A stretch of DNA of 32,399 nt from assembly GCA_944383305.1 (NCBI GenBank), contig CALWOZ010000029.1, forward strand, positions 1 to 32,399, in the 5' to 3' direction. Below, one piece after another: positions 18,101-26,081 of this stretch. The notes beneath the pieces were generated by a model that did no database searches, was not told the DNA's origin, and saw only the letters and a list, made by a program, of their open reading frames with translations. A program made the translations under genes and the position numbers. The stretch comes from an uncultured Clostridia bacterium. Lineage in GTDB: Bacteria; Bacillota; Clostridia; Lachnospirales; CAG-274. How positions within the stretch are numbered: position 1 is the stretch's first letter; the number at the start of each line of letters is the position of its first letter.

Positions 18101-19524
18101 CAGATATAGATTTAAACTTCTCTGGTGAATTTCAAGCACAAGCCCACCAATATACAGAAGAACTTTTTGGTGAAGGCTTTGTATTTAAGGCTGGAACAAT
18201 AGGAACACTAGCTGATAAAACAGCCTATGGATATGTAAAAAAATATGCAGATGAAAGAAATATAAAAATAAGTGGAGCAGAGGTTAATAGACTAGTAGAA
18301 GGGTGTGTGGGTATAAAAAGAACAACAGGACAACACCCAGGAGGGCTTATGGTTGTTCCTAACACAAAAAGTATATATGACTTTTGTCCAGTACAAAGAC
18401 CAGCAGATGACCCAACCTCTAATGTTATAACTACTCATTTTGATTATCATTCTATTAGTGGGCGTATATTAAAACTAGATTTATTAGGACACGACGTTCC
18501 AACCATTTTACGTATGTTAAAGGACTTTACAGGATTTGACCCACTTAACACTCCTATGGATGATAAAGCTACTATGTCTTTATTTACATCACCTAAAGCA
18601 TTAGGTCTAACTGTTGAGGATATAGAATGTGACACAGGCTCATTAGGATTACCTGAGTTTGGAACCCCTTTTGTTATACAAATGCTTATGGATACTAAAC
18701 CTAATAGTTTTTCAGACCTTGTTAAAATATCTGGTCTTTCTCACGGTACTGATGTTTGGTTTAACAATGCACAAGATTTAATAAAAAATAATGTGGCTAC
18801 TCTTAAAGAGGTAATACCTACAAGAGATGATATTATGGTTTATCTTATATTAAAAGGTGTTGAAAATAAACTTGCCTTTACAATAATGGAATCTGTAAGA
18901 AAAGGTAAGGGATTAACCGAAGAATTTGAACAGGCTATGATAGAAAAAAATGTTCCAGATTGGTATATAGAATCTTGTAAAAAAATTAAATATATGTTCC
19001 CTAAAGGACACGCAGTTGCTTATGTTACTAATGCTTTTAGAATGGGATATTTTAAAATAAATTATCCATATGCTTTTTATGCAAGTTTATTTTCTGTTAA
19101 AGTTGAAGACTTTGATTATGACCTTATGTGTTTTGGACTAGAGAAAGTACAAAAAGCTATAAAAGAAATACAAGTTTTAGGCAAAAGTGCAACAACAAAA
19201 GAAAAAAATAAGTTAGTTGTTTTAGAACTTGTTAGAGAAATGTATAAAAGAGGACTTAAATTTACTAAAATGGATTTATATAAATCTAAAGGGTTTAAAT
19301 TTAATGTTACAGAAGATGGACTTTTACCTCCTTTATGCTCTGTTCAAGGACTTGGTGAACAAGCTACACAAAATATTGTAGATGCAAGAGAAGAAGGAGA
19401 ATTTGATACAATAGAAAATCTTGTAGAACGAACTAAAATAAGCAAAACAGTAGTGGAAATATTAAAACAAAATGGTGTTTTAGATGGCATACCAGATACA
19501 AATCAACTTACATTATTTGTTTAA
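15196..19524 (+). CDS. polC: DNA polymerase III alpha subunit, PolC type
   Basis: A 1442-residue replicative polymerase typical of low-GC Gram-positives. In order there is an N-terminal region, an OB fold (about 230-325, GETIIIKGKIFGIDI), and a PHP domain opening with VELHLHTQMSKMDGVTP at about 336. A DEDDh proofreading exonuclease is inserted in the PHP domain, with D425 and E427 in FDLETTG, AHNAKFDMGF and HHRAVDDAEATA. A zinc-binding pair follows (C912/C915 and C941/C944). Next is the polymerase core with D970 and D972 in PDIDLNFSGEFQ, then tandem HhH and C-terminal tau-binding regions, ending NQLTLFV. The TTG at 15196 is preferred because GGAGTG (15184-15189) is well spaced from it. The GTG at 15187 is part of that site. 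It is intact and full length. Confidence 0.96.
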   Translation: MDNKKFSNVFSKIKLSANVKTILRNTQVSNIKINRNNAMAEIFLKSDKIINESCLKDFEEDIFENFNFLKEVKIYLEYILEDLTLQEKIEKIWGNIISIIKEKSPICFPIFKDSTFLIEENILNINLYKKGAFIFKSKKIDTIIENIIKDRFGLNIFVKFIDINNDIDNRKQKDDELKQLIAKALENNNVTNNYEERRENQPPEINKFRRVKRLSLKIKDEISGDISKIKGSVNDGETIIIKGKIFGIDITETKKGKYIVKVDITDMTDSVSFKFFVSPEDFKEDYSSIIKKGNFVIVKGEIRYDEYMKELILVPIEICMTNPPEAKMDNSEEKRVELHLHTQMSKMDGVTPVKDIIKRASEWGHKAVAITDHGVVQAFPDAMDMARKLGIKVLYGVEAYLVDDLSSVVENSKNQRLLDEYVIFDLETTGLNREYNKIIEIGAVKVKNGEIIDRFSTFINPHEKLSEDIIKLTNITDDMLLDAPEESEILPKFFEFFGDSVLVAHNAKFDMGFIKKWAERNKKTIENTVLDTVGLSRTIFPDMTKHTLNVLAKKLNISLENHHRAVDDAEATANIFIKFIEILKNEYNVNSLDEVNELARTNIEVKKLRPNHAIILVKNQKGLRNLYELISKSNLEYFFRDPRIPKSEFLKLKEGLIIGTACENGEFYQAVLNNADDDEIEKLANFYDYFEIQPVANNEFLIHNEKVSNINSIEDLQNINKKIIEYGKKYNKPVVATCDVHFLDKEDDYFRKIIMASKGFKDCDNQPPLYFRTTEEMLEEFAYLGKDLAYEVVVKNTNLIADMIENVLPIPDGTFPPEIEGSDKELTNITMTKAKSIYGEELPKIVKDRLERELNSIIKNGFAVLYIIAQKIVWNSNDNGYIVGSRGSVGSSFAATMAGITEVNPLSPHYFCKNCKYSDFDSEDVLKYAGNSGWDLPDKECPICGNMLSKDGHDIPFETFLGFEGDKEPDIDLNFSGEFQAQAHQYTEELFGEGFVFKAGTIGTLADKTAYGYVKKYADERNIKISGAEVNRLVEGCVGIKRTTGQHPGGLMVVPNTKSIYDFCPVQRPADDPTSNVITTHFDYHSISGRILKLDLLGHDVPTILRMLKDFTGFDPLNTPMDDKATMSLFTSPKALGLTVEDIECDTGSLGLPEFGTPFVIQMLMDTKPNSFSDLVKISGLSHGTDVWFNNAQDLIKNNVATLKEVIPTRDDIMVYLILKGVENKLAFTIMESVRKGKGLTEEFEQAMIEKNVPDWYIESCKKIKYMFPKGHAVAYVTNAFRMGYFKINYPYAFYASLFSVKVEDFDYDLMCFGLEKVQKAIKEIQVLGKSATTKEKNKLVVLELVREMYKRGLKFTKMDLYKSKGFKFNVTEDGLLPPLCSVQGLGEQATQNIVDAREEGEFDTIENLVERTKISKTVVEILKQNGVLDGIPDTNQLTLFV

Positions 19525-19567
19525 GCTATCATTAATAAACTATATTTTTTATAATATTTTTAAAAAC

Positions 19568-19600
19568 TTTACAAAAATTTTACAATAATTATACTATAAT
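19568..19600 (+). promoter_or_regulatory. Pho-box-like repeats and promoter for pstS
   Basis: Two TTTACA hexamers lie at 19568-19573 and 19579-19584, exactly 11 bp apart. This is the spacing of PhoP-binding half-sites in Firmicutes (consensus close to TTAACA). TATACTATAAT follows at 19590-19600 and can supply the -10. No good -35 stands alone, as expected for an activator-dependent promoter. The placement before a phosphate-uptake gene supports the reading, but binding is inferred. Confidence 0.5.
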
Positions 19601-19678
19601 ATGCTATTAACTTAAAATAATATGCTTTATAATACAAATATACTAAAAAATTTAATAAAAGATTTGGAGATTAAGGCT

Positions 19679-20560
19679 ATGAAAAGAATATTAAAATTTT
19701 TATTGGTATCAACATTAATTACAGCTACTTTAGTAGGTTGTAGCTCTGCATCATCAACAGATGATAGCTCTACATCAGTAGATAATAGTACAAACTCATC
19801 ATCAGATGTAAATCAAGATATAAGTGGTTCTATTACTATGAATGGTTCTACATCTATGGAAAAATTAGCTAACTCTTTAGCTGAAGTATTTATGCAAAAA
19901 TATCCAAATGTTATGGTAACACCACAATTTACAGGTTCTGGTGCTGGTATTGAAGCAGTAACTAATGGAACAGTAGATATTGGTAATTCATCTAGAGCTT
20001 TAAAAGAAGAAGAAATTAGCAAAGGTATTGTAGAAAACGTTGTAGCATTAGATGGTATTGCTATTATTACTCATCCAGAAAGTACTGTTACAGATTTAAC
20101 TACTGACCAACTTAAAAATATATATAACGGAACAATAAAAAATTGGAGCGAAGTCGGCGGAGAAGATATGGGTATAGTTGTTATTGGTAGAGAAGCAGGT
20201 TCTGGTACTAGAGGTGCTTTTGAAGAAATAATGGGATTAGAAGACCAATGCAGTTATTCTCAAGAAATAGACTCTACTGGTGCAGTAGTTGGTAAAGTTG
20301 AATCTACTCCTGGTGCAATAGGTTATGTTTCATTAGACGTTATTGAAAATTCTAGTGCAAAAGTATTAGCTGTAGACGGAATTGAAGCTAATCCAGAAAA
20401 TATAAAATCTGGAACATATACACTTTCTCGTCCTTTTGTTATGGCGACTAAAGGTGAAATAAGTGAACAAAGACCAGAGGTACAAGAGTTATTTAACTTC
20501 TTAAAAAGTGACGAAGGCAAAGAACTTATACAAAAAGTAGGATTAGTAACTGTAGATTAA
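19679..20560 (+). CDS. pstS: Phosphate ABC transporter, substrate-binding lipoprotein
   Basis: A 293-residue PstS. The signal peptide ends in a lipobox, LVGC, with lipidated C21, followed by a Ser/Thr/Asp-rich linker (about 22-48) that tethers the domain outside the membrane. The periplasmic-binding fold has the phosphate-contacting segments ITMNGSTSMEKLA, FTGSGAGIEAV, DIGNSSRAL and REAGSGTRGAFEE. It captures inorganic phosphate for PstCAB. The ATG at 19679 is chosen because the signal peptide MKRILKFLL starts there, with GGAG and AAGG upstream. A longer in-frame start at 19622 would bury the signal peptide. A large palindrome separates it from pstC. Confidence 0.94.
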   Translation: MKRILKFLLVSTLITATLVGCSSASSTDDSSTSVDNSTNSSSDVNQDISGSITMNGSTSMEKLANSLAEVFMQKYPNVMVTPQFTGSGAGIEAVTNGTVDIGNSSRALKEEEISKGIVENVVALDGIAIITHPESTVTDLTTDQLKNIYNGTIKNWSEVGGEDMGIVVIGREAGSGTRGAFEEIMGLEDQCSYSQEIDSTGAVVGKVESTPGAIGYVSLDVIENSSAKVLAVDGIEANPENIKSGTYTLSRPFVMATKGEISEQRPEVQELFNFLKSDEGKELIQKVGLVTVD

Positions 20561-20563
20561 AAT

Positions 20564-20609
20564 AATAAAATATGATATAATTATGATCATAATTATATCA
20601 TATTTTATT
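20564..20609 (+). terminator. 46-bp perfect palindrome between pstS and pstC
   Basis: A perfect inverted repeat has 23-nt arms and no mismatch, centred on TGATCA at 20584-20589. It begins four bases after the pstS stop codon. Transcribed, it gives a very long AU-rich hairpin followed by a T-rich tract (TATTTATTT). It probably acts as a partial terminator or 3'-end stabiliser, giving more pstS than pstCAB mRNA. The gap from here to pstC (20610-20774) has nothing else I can name. Confidence 0.65.
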
Positions 20610-20774
20610 TATTTACAAATTAATAGCTTTATTTTAATTATATACTGTTAGAGAATATTAATCGTTTTTAAAAGTTTAAAATATTAGCTAATAATTTAAT
20701 TAAAATATTTTTAGTACAAATATTATATAAAACAATAATATACAAAATATTTAATTTTAGAAAGGTATAATATT

Positions 20775-21704
20775 ATGAATGAGCAAAAAGAAAATAGTAT
20801 TTTTTCTCAAAATAAAAATAAGTCTATTATAGAACAGGTTATGTACATAATATTTTTATTATGCTCTTTAGTAGCTATAATAGCAGTATTTGCTATAACT
20901 ATTTATATGATAGTTTCAGGTACACCAGCTATTTTTAAAGTTGGTATAAAAGAGATGCTTTTTAATCCAGTATGGAAACCAACGGCAGAGATACCATCTT
21001 TTGGTATAGCATATATTATTTTAACTTCTATTATAGGTACATTTTTATCTATAATTATAGGTGTTCCTATTGGTATACTTACAGCAGTATTCTTATCTGA
21101 TATAGCTAATAAAAAAGTGTATATTTTTATAAAACCTTGTATAGAACTTTTGGCAGGGATACCATCTATAATATATGGTTTATTTGGAATTTTAATAATA
21201 AATCCTCTAATATATAAATTAGAATTATTTATTTTTAAAAATGACCCTAATCATCAATTTACAGGTGGTGCTAATCTTTTAGCTGCTATATTAGTTTTAG
21301 CTATAATGATTTTACCTACTGTTATAAATGTAAGTGAAACAGCTTTAAAATCAGTACCAACTAGCTTAAAACAAGCATCTTTAGCTCTTGGTGCTACATA
21401 CATACAAACTATATTTAAAGTGTGTATACCGGTTGCAAAATCAGGTATAATAACAGCAGTTGTTTTAGGTATAGGAAGGGCTATCGGTGAAGCAATGGCC
21501 ATAGTTTTAGTATCTGGTAATTCTGTAAACTTACCTTTACCATTTAATTCTGTAAGATTTTTAACAACTGGTATAGTGTCTGAAATGTCATATTCTTCTG
21601 GATTACATAGACAGGCTTTATTTACAATAGGACTTGTGTTATTTATATTCATTATGGTTATAAATATCGTTATAAGTAGAATATTAAAGAAAGGAGATAA
21701 ATAA
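20775..21704 (+). CDS. pstC: Phosphate ABC transporter, permease PstC
   Basis: A 309-residue inner-membrane permease with about six transmembrane helices. The first, longer one is at about 23-48. The binding-protein-dependent transport domain includes FGIAYIILTSIIGT and [13 protein letters not shown]. The EAA-type loop for PstB docks at ALGATYIQTIFKVCIPVAKSGI. With PstA it forms the phosphate channel. AAAGGT lies a short way before the ATG. Its stop overlaps the pstA start by one base (TAATG), so the two subunits are translationally coupled. Confidence 0.94.
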   Translation: MNEQKENSIFSQNKNKSIIEQVMYIIFLLCSLVAIIAVFAITIYMIVSGTPAIFKVGIKEMLFNPVWKPTAEIPSFGIAYIILTSIIGTFLSIIIGVPIGILTAVFLSDIANKKVYIFIKPCIELLAGIPSIIYGLFGILIINPLIYKLELFIFKNDPNHQFTGGANLLAAILVLAIMILPTVINVSETALKSVPTSLKQASLALGATYIQTIFKVCIPVAKSGIITAVVLGIGRAIGEAMAIVLVSGNSVNLPLPFNSVRFLTTGIVSEMSYSSGLHRQALFTIGLVLFIFIMVINIVISRILKKGDK

Positions 21705-22555
21705 TGGAAAATAGTATTTACAATAAAAAATCTAGACCTTTAGATAATATTTTACTTGGACTTATATATTTATGTACCTTAATAACTGTGTTATTATTAG
21801 TTTTAATAATAGGATATGTTGCATATAGAGGGATTTCTAAAGTTAATTGGGAGTTTTTATCAACTGTACCATCAACTATTAATGGAACATTTGGTATATT
21901 AGGTAATATAGTTAATACACTTTATATTATAGTTATCACACTATTAATAGCATTACCAATAGGTATAGGTTCTGCTATATATCTAAATGAATATGCTAAA
22001 AATATGAAGTTTGTGCGTATTATAGAATTTACAACAGAAACTTTGGCAGGGATACCATCTATAATATATGGTCTGTTTGGTATGGTATTTTTTGGAGTAA
22101 CATTAAATCTTAAGTTTTCCATATTATGTGGAAGCTTGACTTTAACTATAATGATTTTACCTTTAATAATAAGAACTACAACAGAATCTTTAAGAACAGT
22201 ACCTAAAGGATATAGAGATGGTGCAATAGGTATGGGAAGTACAAAATGGTATATGATAAGAACTATAATATTACCTAGTGCAACTCCAGGTATAGTTACA
22301 GGTACAATTCTTGCTATGGGGAGAATAATAGGAGAATCAGCAGCACTTTTATTTACTGCTGGTAGTGTATATTTATTGCCTAAAAACTTATTTACACATA
22401 TATTTAATTCTGGTGGAACTTTGACTATACAAATGTATCTTAGTATGTCTAAGGCAGAATATGGTAATGCATTTGGAATAGGATTTGTATTATTATGTTT
22501 AGTATTTATACTTAATCTTATTACAAAACTTATAGTAAAATGTAGCAAAAAATAA
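21704..22555 (+). CDS. pstA: Phosphate ABC transporter, permease PstA
   Basis: A 283-residue membrane permease, the partner of PstC, with about six transmembrane helices. It has the same [13 protein letters not shown] motif as PstC and the coupling loop [27 protein letters not shown] (21691-21696) sits inside the end of pstC. The ATG shares one base with the pstC stop. Confidence 0.94.
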   Translation: MENSIYNKKSRPLDNILLGLIYLCTLITVLLLVLIIGYVAYRGISKVNWEFLSTVPSTINGTFGILGNIVNTLYIIVITLLIALPIGIGSAIYLNEYAKNMKFVRIIEFTTETLAGIPSIIYGLFGMVFFGVTLNLKFSILCGSLTLTIMILPLIIRTTTESLRTVPKGYRDGAIGMGSTKWYMIRTIILPSATPGIVTGTILAMGRIIGESAALLFTAGSVYLLPKNLFTHIFNSGGTLTIQMYLSMSKAEYGNAFGIGFVLLCLVFILNLITKLIVKCSKK

Positions 22556-22575
22556 TTTATGAAAGAGGAAGAAAA

Positions 22576-23337
22576 ATGGAAAATAATACTAAAATTTCTG
22601 TTGAAAACTTAAATTTATATTATGGAACTCATCAGGCTCTTAAAAATATAAATATGAATATAGAAAAAGGTAAAATAACAGCATTTATAGGTCCTTCTGG
22701 TTGTGGTAAATCTACATTTTTAAAAACTCTTAATAGAATGAATGACCTTATTGAAAATGTAAAAATAGATGGAAAAGTTTTATTAGATGGAGAAGATATA
22801 TATTCTCCTAAAGTAGATACCACTCTCCTTAGAAAAAAAGTAGGAATGGTTTTTCAACAACCAAATCCATTCCCTATGAGTATATATGATAATATTGCAT
22901 ATGGACCTAGAATACACGGAATAAAATCTAAAACAGTATTAGATGAAATAGTAGAAAAAAGTTTAAAAGGTGCTGCTATTTTTGATGAAGTAAAAGACAG
23001 ATTAAAAAAATCTGCATTAGGATTATCTGGTGGACAACAACAAAGACTTTGTATAGCTAGAGCACTTGCTGTTAAACCAGAAGTGCTTTTAATGGATGAA
23101 CCTACATCAGCACTAGACCCAATATCTACTATAAAAATAGAAGAGCTTATGAGTGAACTTAAAAAAGAATATACAGTTGTTACTGTTACTCATAATATGC
23201 AACAAGCAGCTAGAATATCAGACTATACATCATTCTTTTTAGTAGGTGAAATGGTAGAAATGGGAACAACAGATGATATCTTTTCAAGACCAAAAGATAA
23301 AAGAACAGAAGATTATATTACAGGAAGATTTGGATAA
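22576..23337 (+). CDS. pstB: Phosphate ABC transporter, ATP-binding protein
   Basis: A 253-residue ATPase that drives phosphate import. Walker A is GPSGCGKST at 39-47, the Q-loop [18 protein letters not shown] is the typical PstB form, the signature is [14 protein letters not shown], Walker B is [12 protein letters not shown], and the switch histidine is in [25 protein letters not shown] precedes the ATG after a 20-nt gap from pstA. phoU follows. Confidence 0.96.
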   Translation: MENNTKISVENLNLYYGTHQALKNINMNIEKGKITAFIGPSGCGKSTFLKTLNRMNDLIENVKIDGKVLLDGEDIYSPKVDTTLLRKKVGMVFQQPNPFPMSIYDNIAYGPRIHGIKSKTVLDEIVEKSLKGAAIFDEVKDRLKKSALGLSGGQQQRLCIARALAVKPEVLLMDEPTSALDPISTIKIEELMSELKKEYTVVTVTHNMQQAARISDYTSFFLVGEMVEMGTTDDIFSRPKDKRTEDYITGRFG

Positions 23338-23370
23338 TATTAATTATAATTAAATTTTAGGAGGGGTAAT

Positions 23371-24033
23371 ATGTCTGGTAGACTTACTTTTCAACACGAA
23401 ATAGAAAACTTAAATGTAGAACTTATAAAAATGGGAGCTTTAATAGAAGAAGCAATAGAAAATGTAATAATAGCCTTTAAAAAGCAAGACCACACATTAG
23501 CTAAAGAAATTATAAAAAAAGACAGAGAAATAGATGATATGGAAAAAGCAATAGAAAGTCATTGTCTTTCATTAATATTACGTCAACAGCCAGTTGCAAA
23601 AGATTTAAGAATTGTTTCTACTGCTTTAAAAATGGTTACAGATATGGAAAGAATAGGAGACCACGCTTCAGATATTGCTAGCATAATTTTAAAAATAGAT
23701 GCTGACCACGTTTTTGAAATAGTAGAACATATACCTGAAATGGCATCACTTGCTAAAAAAATGGTTAAAGGTGCAATAGAATCTTTTGTTAAAGGCGACA
23801 CAGAACTTACTAAAAAAATTATAGAGATTGATGATCAGTTAGATGCTCTATTTAAAAAAGTTAAATCAGAAGTTATAGAAATACTTAAAAAGTCTACTGA
23901 TTTATGTGATATGTGCGTTGATTTTCTTATGATTGCAAAATATTTTGAAAGAATAGGAGACCACGCAGAAAACATTTGTGAATGGGTAGAGTTTAATGAA
24001 ACTGGAGAATACAAAAATAGTAGAATTTTATAA
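23371..24033 (+). CDS. phoU: Phosphate transport system accessory protein PhoU
   Basis: A 220-residue all-helical protein made of two similar three-helix bundles. Each carries the metal-binding E/D motif (ERIGDHASDIASI in the first, ERIGDHAENICEW in the second). PhoU dampens the Pho response and restrains Pst activity when phosphate is plentiful. AGGAGGGG precedes the ATG. It is the last gene of the pst module. No PhoR/PhoP sensor pair is adjacent. Confidence 0.95.
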   Translation: MSGRLTFQHEIENLNVELIKMGALIEEAIENVIIAFKKQDHTLAKEIIKKDREIDDMEKAIESHCLSLILRQQPVAKDLRIVSTALKMVTDMERIGDHASDIASIILKIDADHVFEIVEHIPEMASLAKKMVKGAIESFVKGDTELTKKIIEIDDQLDALFKKVKSEVIEILKKSTDLCDMCVDFLMIAKYFERIGDHAENICEWVEFNETGEYKNSRIL

Positions 24034-24037
24034 TATA

Positions 24038-24066
24038 AAAAGGTGTTGGTTAATCCAACACCTTTT
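24038..24066. terminator. Two-way terminator between phoU and rubrerythrin
   Basis: A 12-bp stem AAAAGGTGTTGG (24038-24049) with CCAACACCTTTT (24055-24066), loop TTAAT. The A-run and T-run inside the arms let it end transcripts from phoU (plus) and from rubrerythrin (minus), which converge here. Confidence 0.85.
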
Positions 24067-24100
24067 ATAAATAGGTTATGATATAAATTTAAAATCTATT

Positions 24101-24637
24101 TTAATAGTTTTTAGCTAATAATTGGAAATATGCTTGTGGGTGAGAACATACAGGACAACCTTTTGGTGCTTCTTTACCAGTGTGGATATGTCCACAGTTA
24201 GCACATTGCCATACAACTTCACTATCTTTTTCAAAAACTTTGTTTTCTTCAATATTTTTTAATAAAGTTAAATATCTTTCTTCGTGTTCTTTTTCTATTT
24301 TAGCTACTCCTTCAAAAAGTGTTGCTATATGGTCAAAACCTTCTTCTCTGGCGTCTTTAGCCATTTGACTATACATATCAGTCCATTCATAATTTTCTCC
24401 ATTAGCAGCATCTTTAAGATTTTCTATTGTATTAGGCATACCATCGTGAAGAAGTTTAAACCAAATTTTAGCGTGTTCTTTTTCGTTATTTGCTGTTTCT
24501 AAAAATAAATTTGCTATTTGTTCATAGCCTTCTTTTTTAGCTTGGCTAGCATAAAAAGTATATTTATTTCTAGCTTCAGATTCCCCTGAAAAAGCCTTTA
24601 ATAAGTTTTTCTCTGTTTTAGTACCTTTTAAATTCAT
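24101..24637 (-). CDS. rbr: Rubrerythrin
   Basis: A 178-residue non-haem iron peroxidase that protects anaerobes by reducing hydrogen peroxide. The N-terminal ferritin-like four-helix domain (about 1-140) carries the di-iron ligands: E19 in [10 protein letters not shown]52-x-x-H55 in NEKEH, and a second ExxH in IEKEHEERY. The C-terminal rubredoxin-like domain binds one iron through CANC and CPVC. GGAGG lies about 11 nt before the ATG at 24637. It is a single gene transcribed towards phoU, with a promoter and PerR-like site just upstream. Confidence 0.95.
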   Translation of the reverse strand: MNLKGTKTEKNLLKAFSGESEARNKYTFYASQAKKEGYEQIANLFLETANNEKEHAKIWFKLLHDGMPNTIENLKDAANGENYEWTDMYSQMAKDAREEGFDHIATLFEGVAKIEKEHEERYLTLLKNIEENKVFEKDSEVVWQCANCGHIHTGKEAPKGCPVCSHPQAYFQLLAKNY

Positions 24638-24662
24638 AATACAAATCCTCCTTATTATATAA

Positions 24663-24698
24663 TATAATAATTATATCAAAAATTTTATATAATGTCTA
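24663..24698 (-). promoter_or_regulatory. Rubrerythrin promoter with PerR-box-like operator
   Basis: On the minus strand TAGACA (24698-24693) and TATAAT (24675-24670) are 17 bp apart. The -10 is the left half of a palindrome whose 13-nt core, TATAATTATTATA (24675-24663), matches the core of the PerR consensus TTATAATNATTATAA. Only the two outermost bases are swapped. PerR is the peroxide-sensing repressor of Firmicutes and rubrerythrin is a common target. The DNA is AT-rich enough for chance matches, so this is inference strengthened by position. Confidence 0.55.
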
Positions 24699-24871
24699 AT
24701 ATTATGATAAAAATAAAAGTTTTTTGTTAAATATTACTGAAAAATAATATTATTTAATGTATATAATAGCTAATTTTTATTAAAAATATTAAGCAAATTT
24801 TAAATAAAAATTAAATATATATTTGTTTATTATAATCTATGAAAAAATATAAAAAAATTTCTTTAAAATCA

Positions 24872-24900
24872 TTGACTTTTTTGGATTTTAATGATAAAAT
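24872..24900 (+). promoter_or_regulatory. Promoter of the rpsL-rpsG-fusA operon
   Basis: TTGACT (24872-24877) and TAAAAT (24895-24900) are separated by exactly 17 bp, giving a mapped-type sigma-A promoter 75 nt before rpsL. The region back to rubrerythrin (24699-24871) is AT-rich and I see nothing else in it. Confidence 0.65.
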
Positions 24901-24974
24901 TTATAAATGTGTTTATGTATATTAACTACTTATACAACACAGAAGTATTTAAATTTTACAGGGAGGTGCAATTA

Positions 24975-25394
24975 ATGCCAACATTTAATCAGTTAGTTAG
25001 AAAAGGTAGACAAACTAAAATTGAAAAATCTACTGCTCCTGCTTTACAAAAAGGATTAAATTCTCTTAGAAAAAAGCAAACTAACATGAGTTCTCCACAA
25101 AAAAGAGGAGTTTGTACATCTGTTAAAACTGCTACACCTAAAAAACCTAACTCAGCTCTTAGAAAAATCGCAAGGGTTAGACTTTCAAATGGTATAGAGG
25201 TTACAGCTTACATTCCTGGTGAAGGACATAACTTACAAGAGCATAGCGTTGTTTTAATTAGAGGTGGTAGAGTAAAAGACGTACCTGGTGTTCGTTATCA
25301 CATTATTAGAGGTACTCTTGATACTGCTGGAGTTGCTGATAGAAAGCAAGCTCGTTCTAAATATGGCGCTAAACGTGCTAAAGCTAAAAAATAA
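24975..25394 (+). CDS. rpsL: 30S ribosomal protein S12
   Basis: A 139-residue S12, part of the decoding centre. It starts [13 protein letters not shown] and contains [13 protein letters not shown] and [16 protein letters not shown], the loops where streptomycin-resistance changes occur. Both have the usual sensitive-type residues. The ATG at 24975 is preferred because GGGAGGTG lies at 24961-24968. An in-frame ATG 84 nt earlier lies at the promoter and is rejected. It is the first gene of the str operon. Confidence 0.97.
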   Translation: MPTFNQLVRKGRQTKIEKSTAPALQKGLNSLRKKQTNMSSPQKRGVCTSVKTATPKKPNSALRKIARVRLSNGIEVTAYIPGEGHNLQEHSVVLIRGGRVKDVPGVRYHIIRGTLDTAGVADRKQARSKYGAKRAKAKK

Positions 25395-25424
25395 TTTTAA
25401 AAATTTAGCAATTAATAATAAATT

Positions 25425-25505
25425 AATGCCGTGTACTTTAAATACTCTGTTTATGGTATTTGGTTGTGCATAGGCATGAAATGGCATTTTTAATGTCAAG
25501 TACCG
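25425..25505 (+). ncRNA. Candidate structured leader between rpsL and rpsG
   Basis: The 146-nt spacer contains mutually exclusive or pseudoknotted pairings: AATGCC (25425-25430) with GGCATT (25483-25488), GTACTT (25433-25438) with AAGTAC (25498-25503), and a local hairpin AAATAC/GTATTT (25440-25445 with 25456-25461). It is richer in GC than other gaps here. In E. coli S7 represses translation from the rpsL-rpsG spacer, so a similar feedback site is plausible. The fold is by eye. Confidence 0.35.
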
Positions 25506-25540
25506 TTGAATTAATATAATTGATTAAGGAGGGAAGAATC

Positions 25541-26011
25541 GTGCCACGTAAAGGTCATGTTTCGAAAAGAGAAGTACTACCAGATCCAATGTATAAAAGT
25601 AAAGTAGTTACTAAACTTATAAATTCTATTATGCTTGATGGAAAAAAAGGTATTGCTCAAAAAATAGTTTATGGTGCATTTGCTATTGTTGAAGAAAAAA
25701 CTGGTAATTCTGGTTTAGAAGGATTTGAGCAAGCACTTAATAATATTATGCCTGTTCTTGAGGTAAAAGCTCGTCGTGTTGGAGGGGCTACTTATCAAGT
25801 ACCTATTGAGATTAGACCAGAAAGAAGACAAACTTTAGGTCTTCGTTGGTTAACTACTTATAGTAGAAAAAGAGGCGAGAAAACTATGGAAGCTCGTCTT
25901 GCAGGTGAAATAATGGACGCTATCAATAACACTGGTGGTGCTATTAAGAAAAAAGAAGAAACTCATAAAATGGCAGAAGCTAATAAAGCTTTCTCTCATT
26001 ATAAATGGTAA
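25541..26011 (+). CDS. rpsG: 30S ribosomal protein S7
   Basis: A 156-residue S7, the primary 16S rRNA binder that organises the 30S head. It starts [16 protein letters not shown] and contains [29 protein letters not shown] and [15 protein letters not shown]. The start is GTG at 25541 with AAGGAGGG upstream. A longer frame from 25520 runs over that site and is rejected. Confidence 0.97.
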   Translation: MPRKGHVSKREVLPDPMYKSKVVTKLINSIMLDGKKGIAQKIVYGAFAIVEEKTGNSGLEGFEQALNNIMPVLEVKARRVGGATYQVPIEIRPERRQTLGLRWLTTYSRKRGEKTMEARLAGEIMDAINNTGGAIKKKEETHKMAEANKAFSHYKW

Positions 26012-26081
26012 TTATTTAAGAATAAAATTAAAAAAATTACAGATTTTATATATATAATATTATAAAAAAGGAGGAATAAGT

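Noticed and set aside
21922-22548. 208-residue open frame antisense to pstA
   Set aside because: It mirrors the hydrophobic pstA frame and has no ribosome site or recognisable domain.
24891-24974. N-terminal extension of rpsL
   Set aside because: It would start at the -10 of the promoter, and S12 universally begins near MPT; the strong ribosome site is at 24961.
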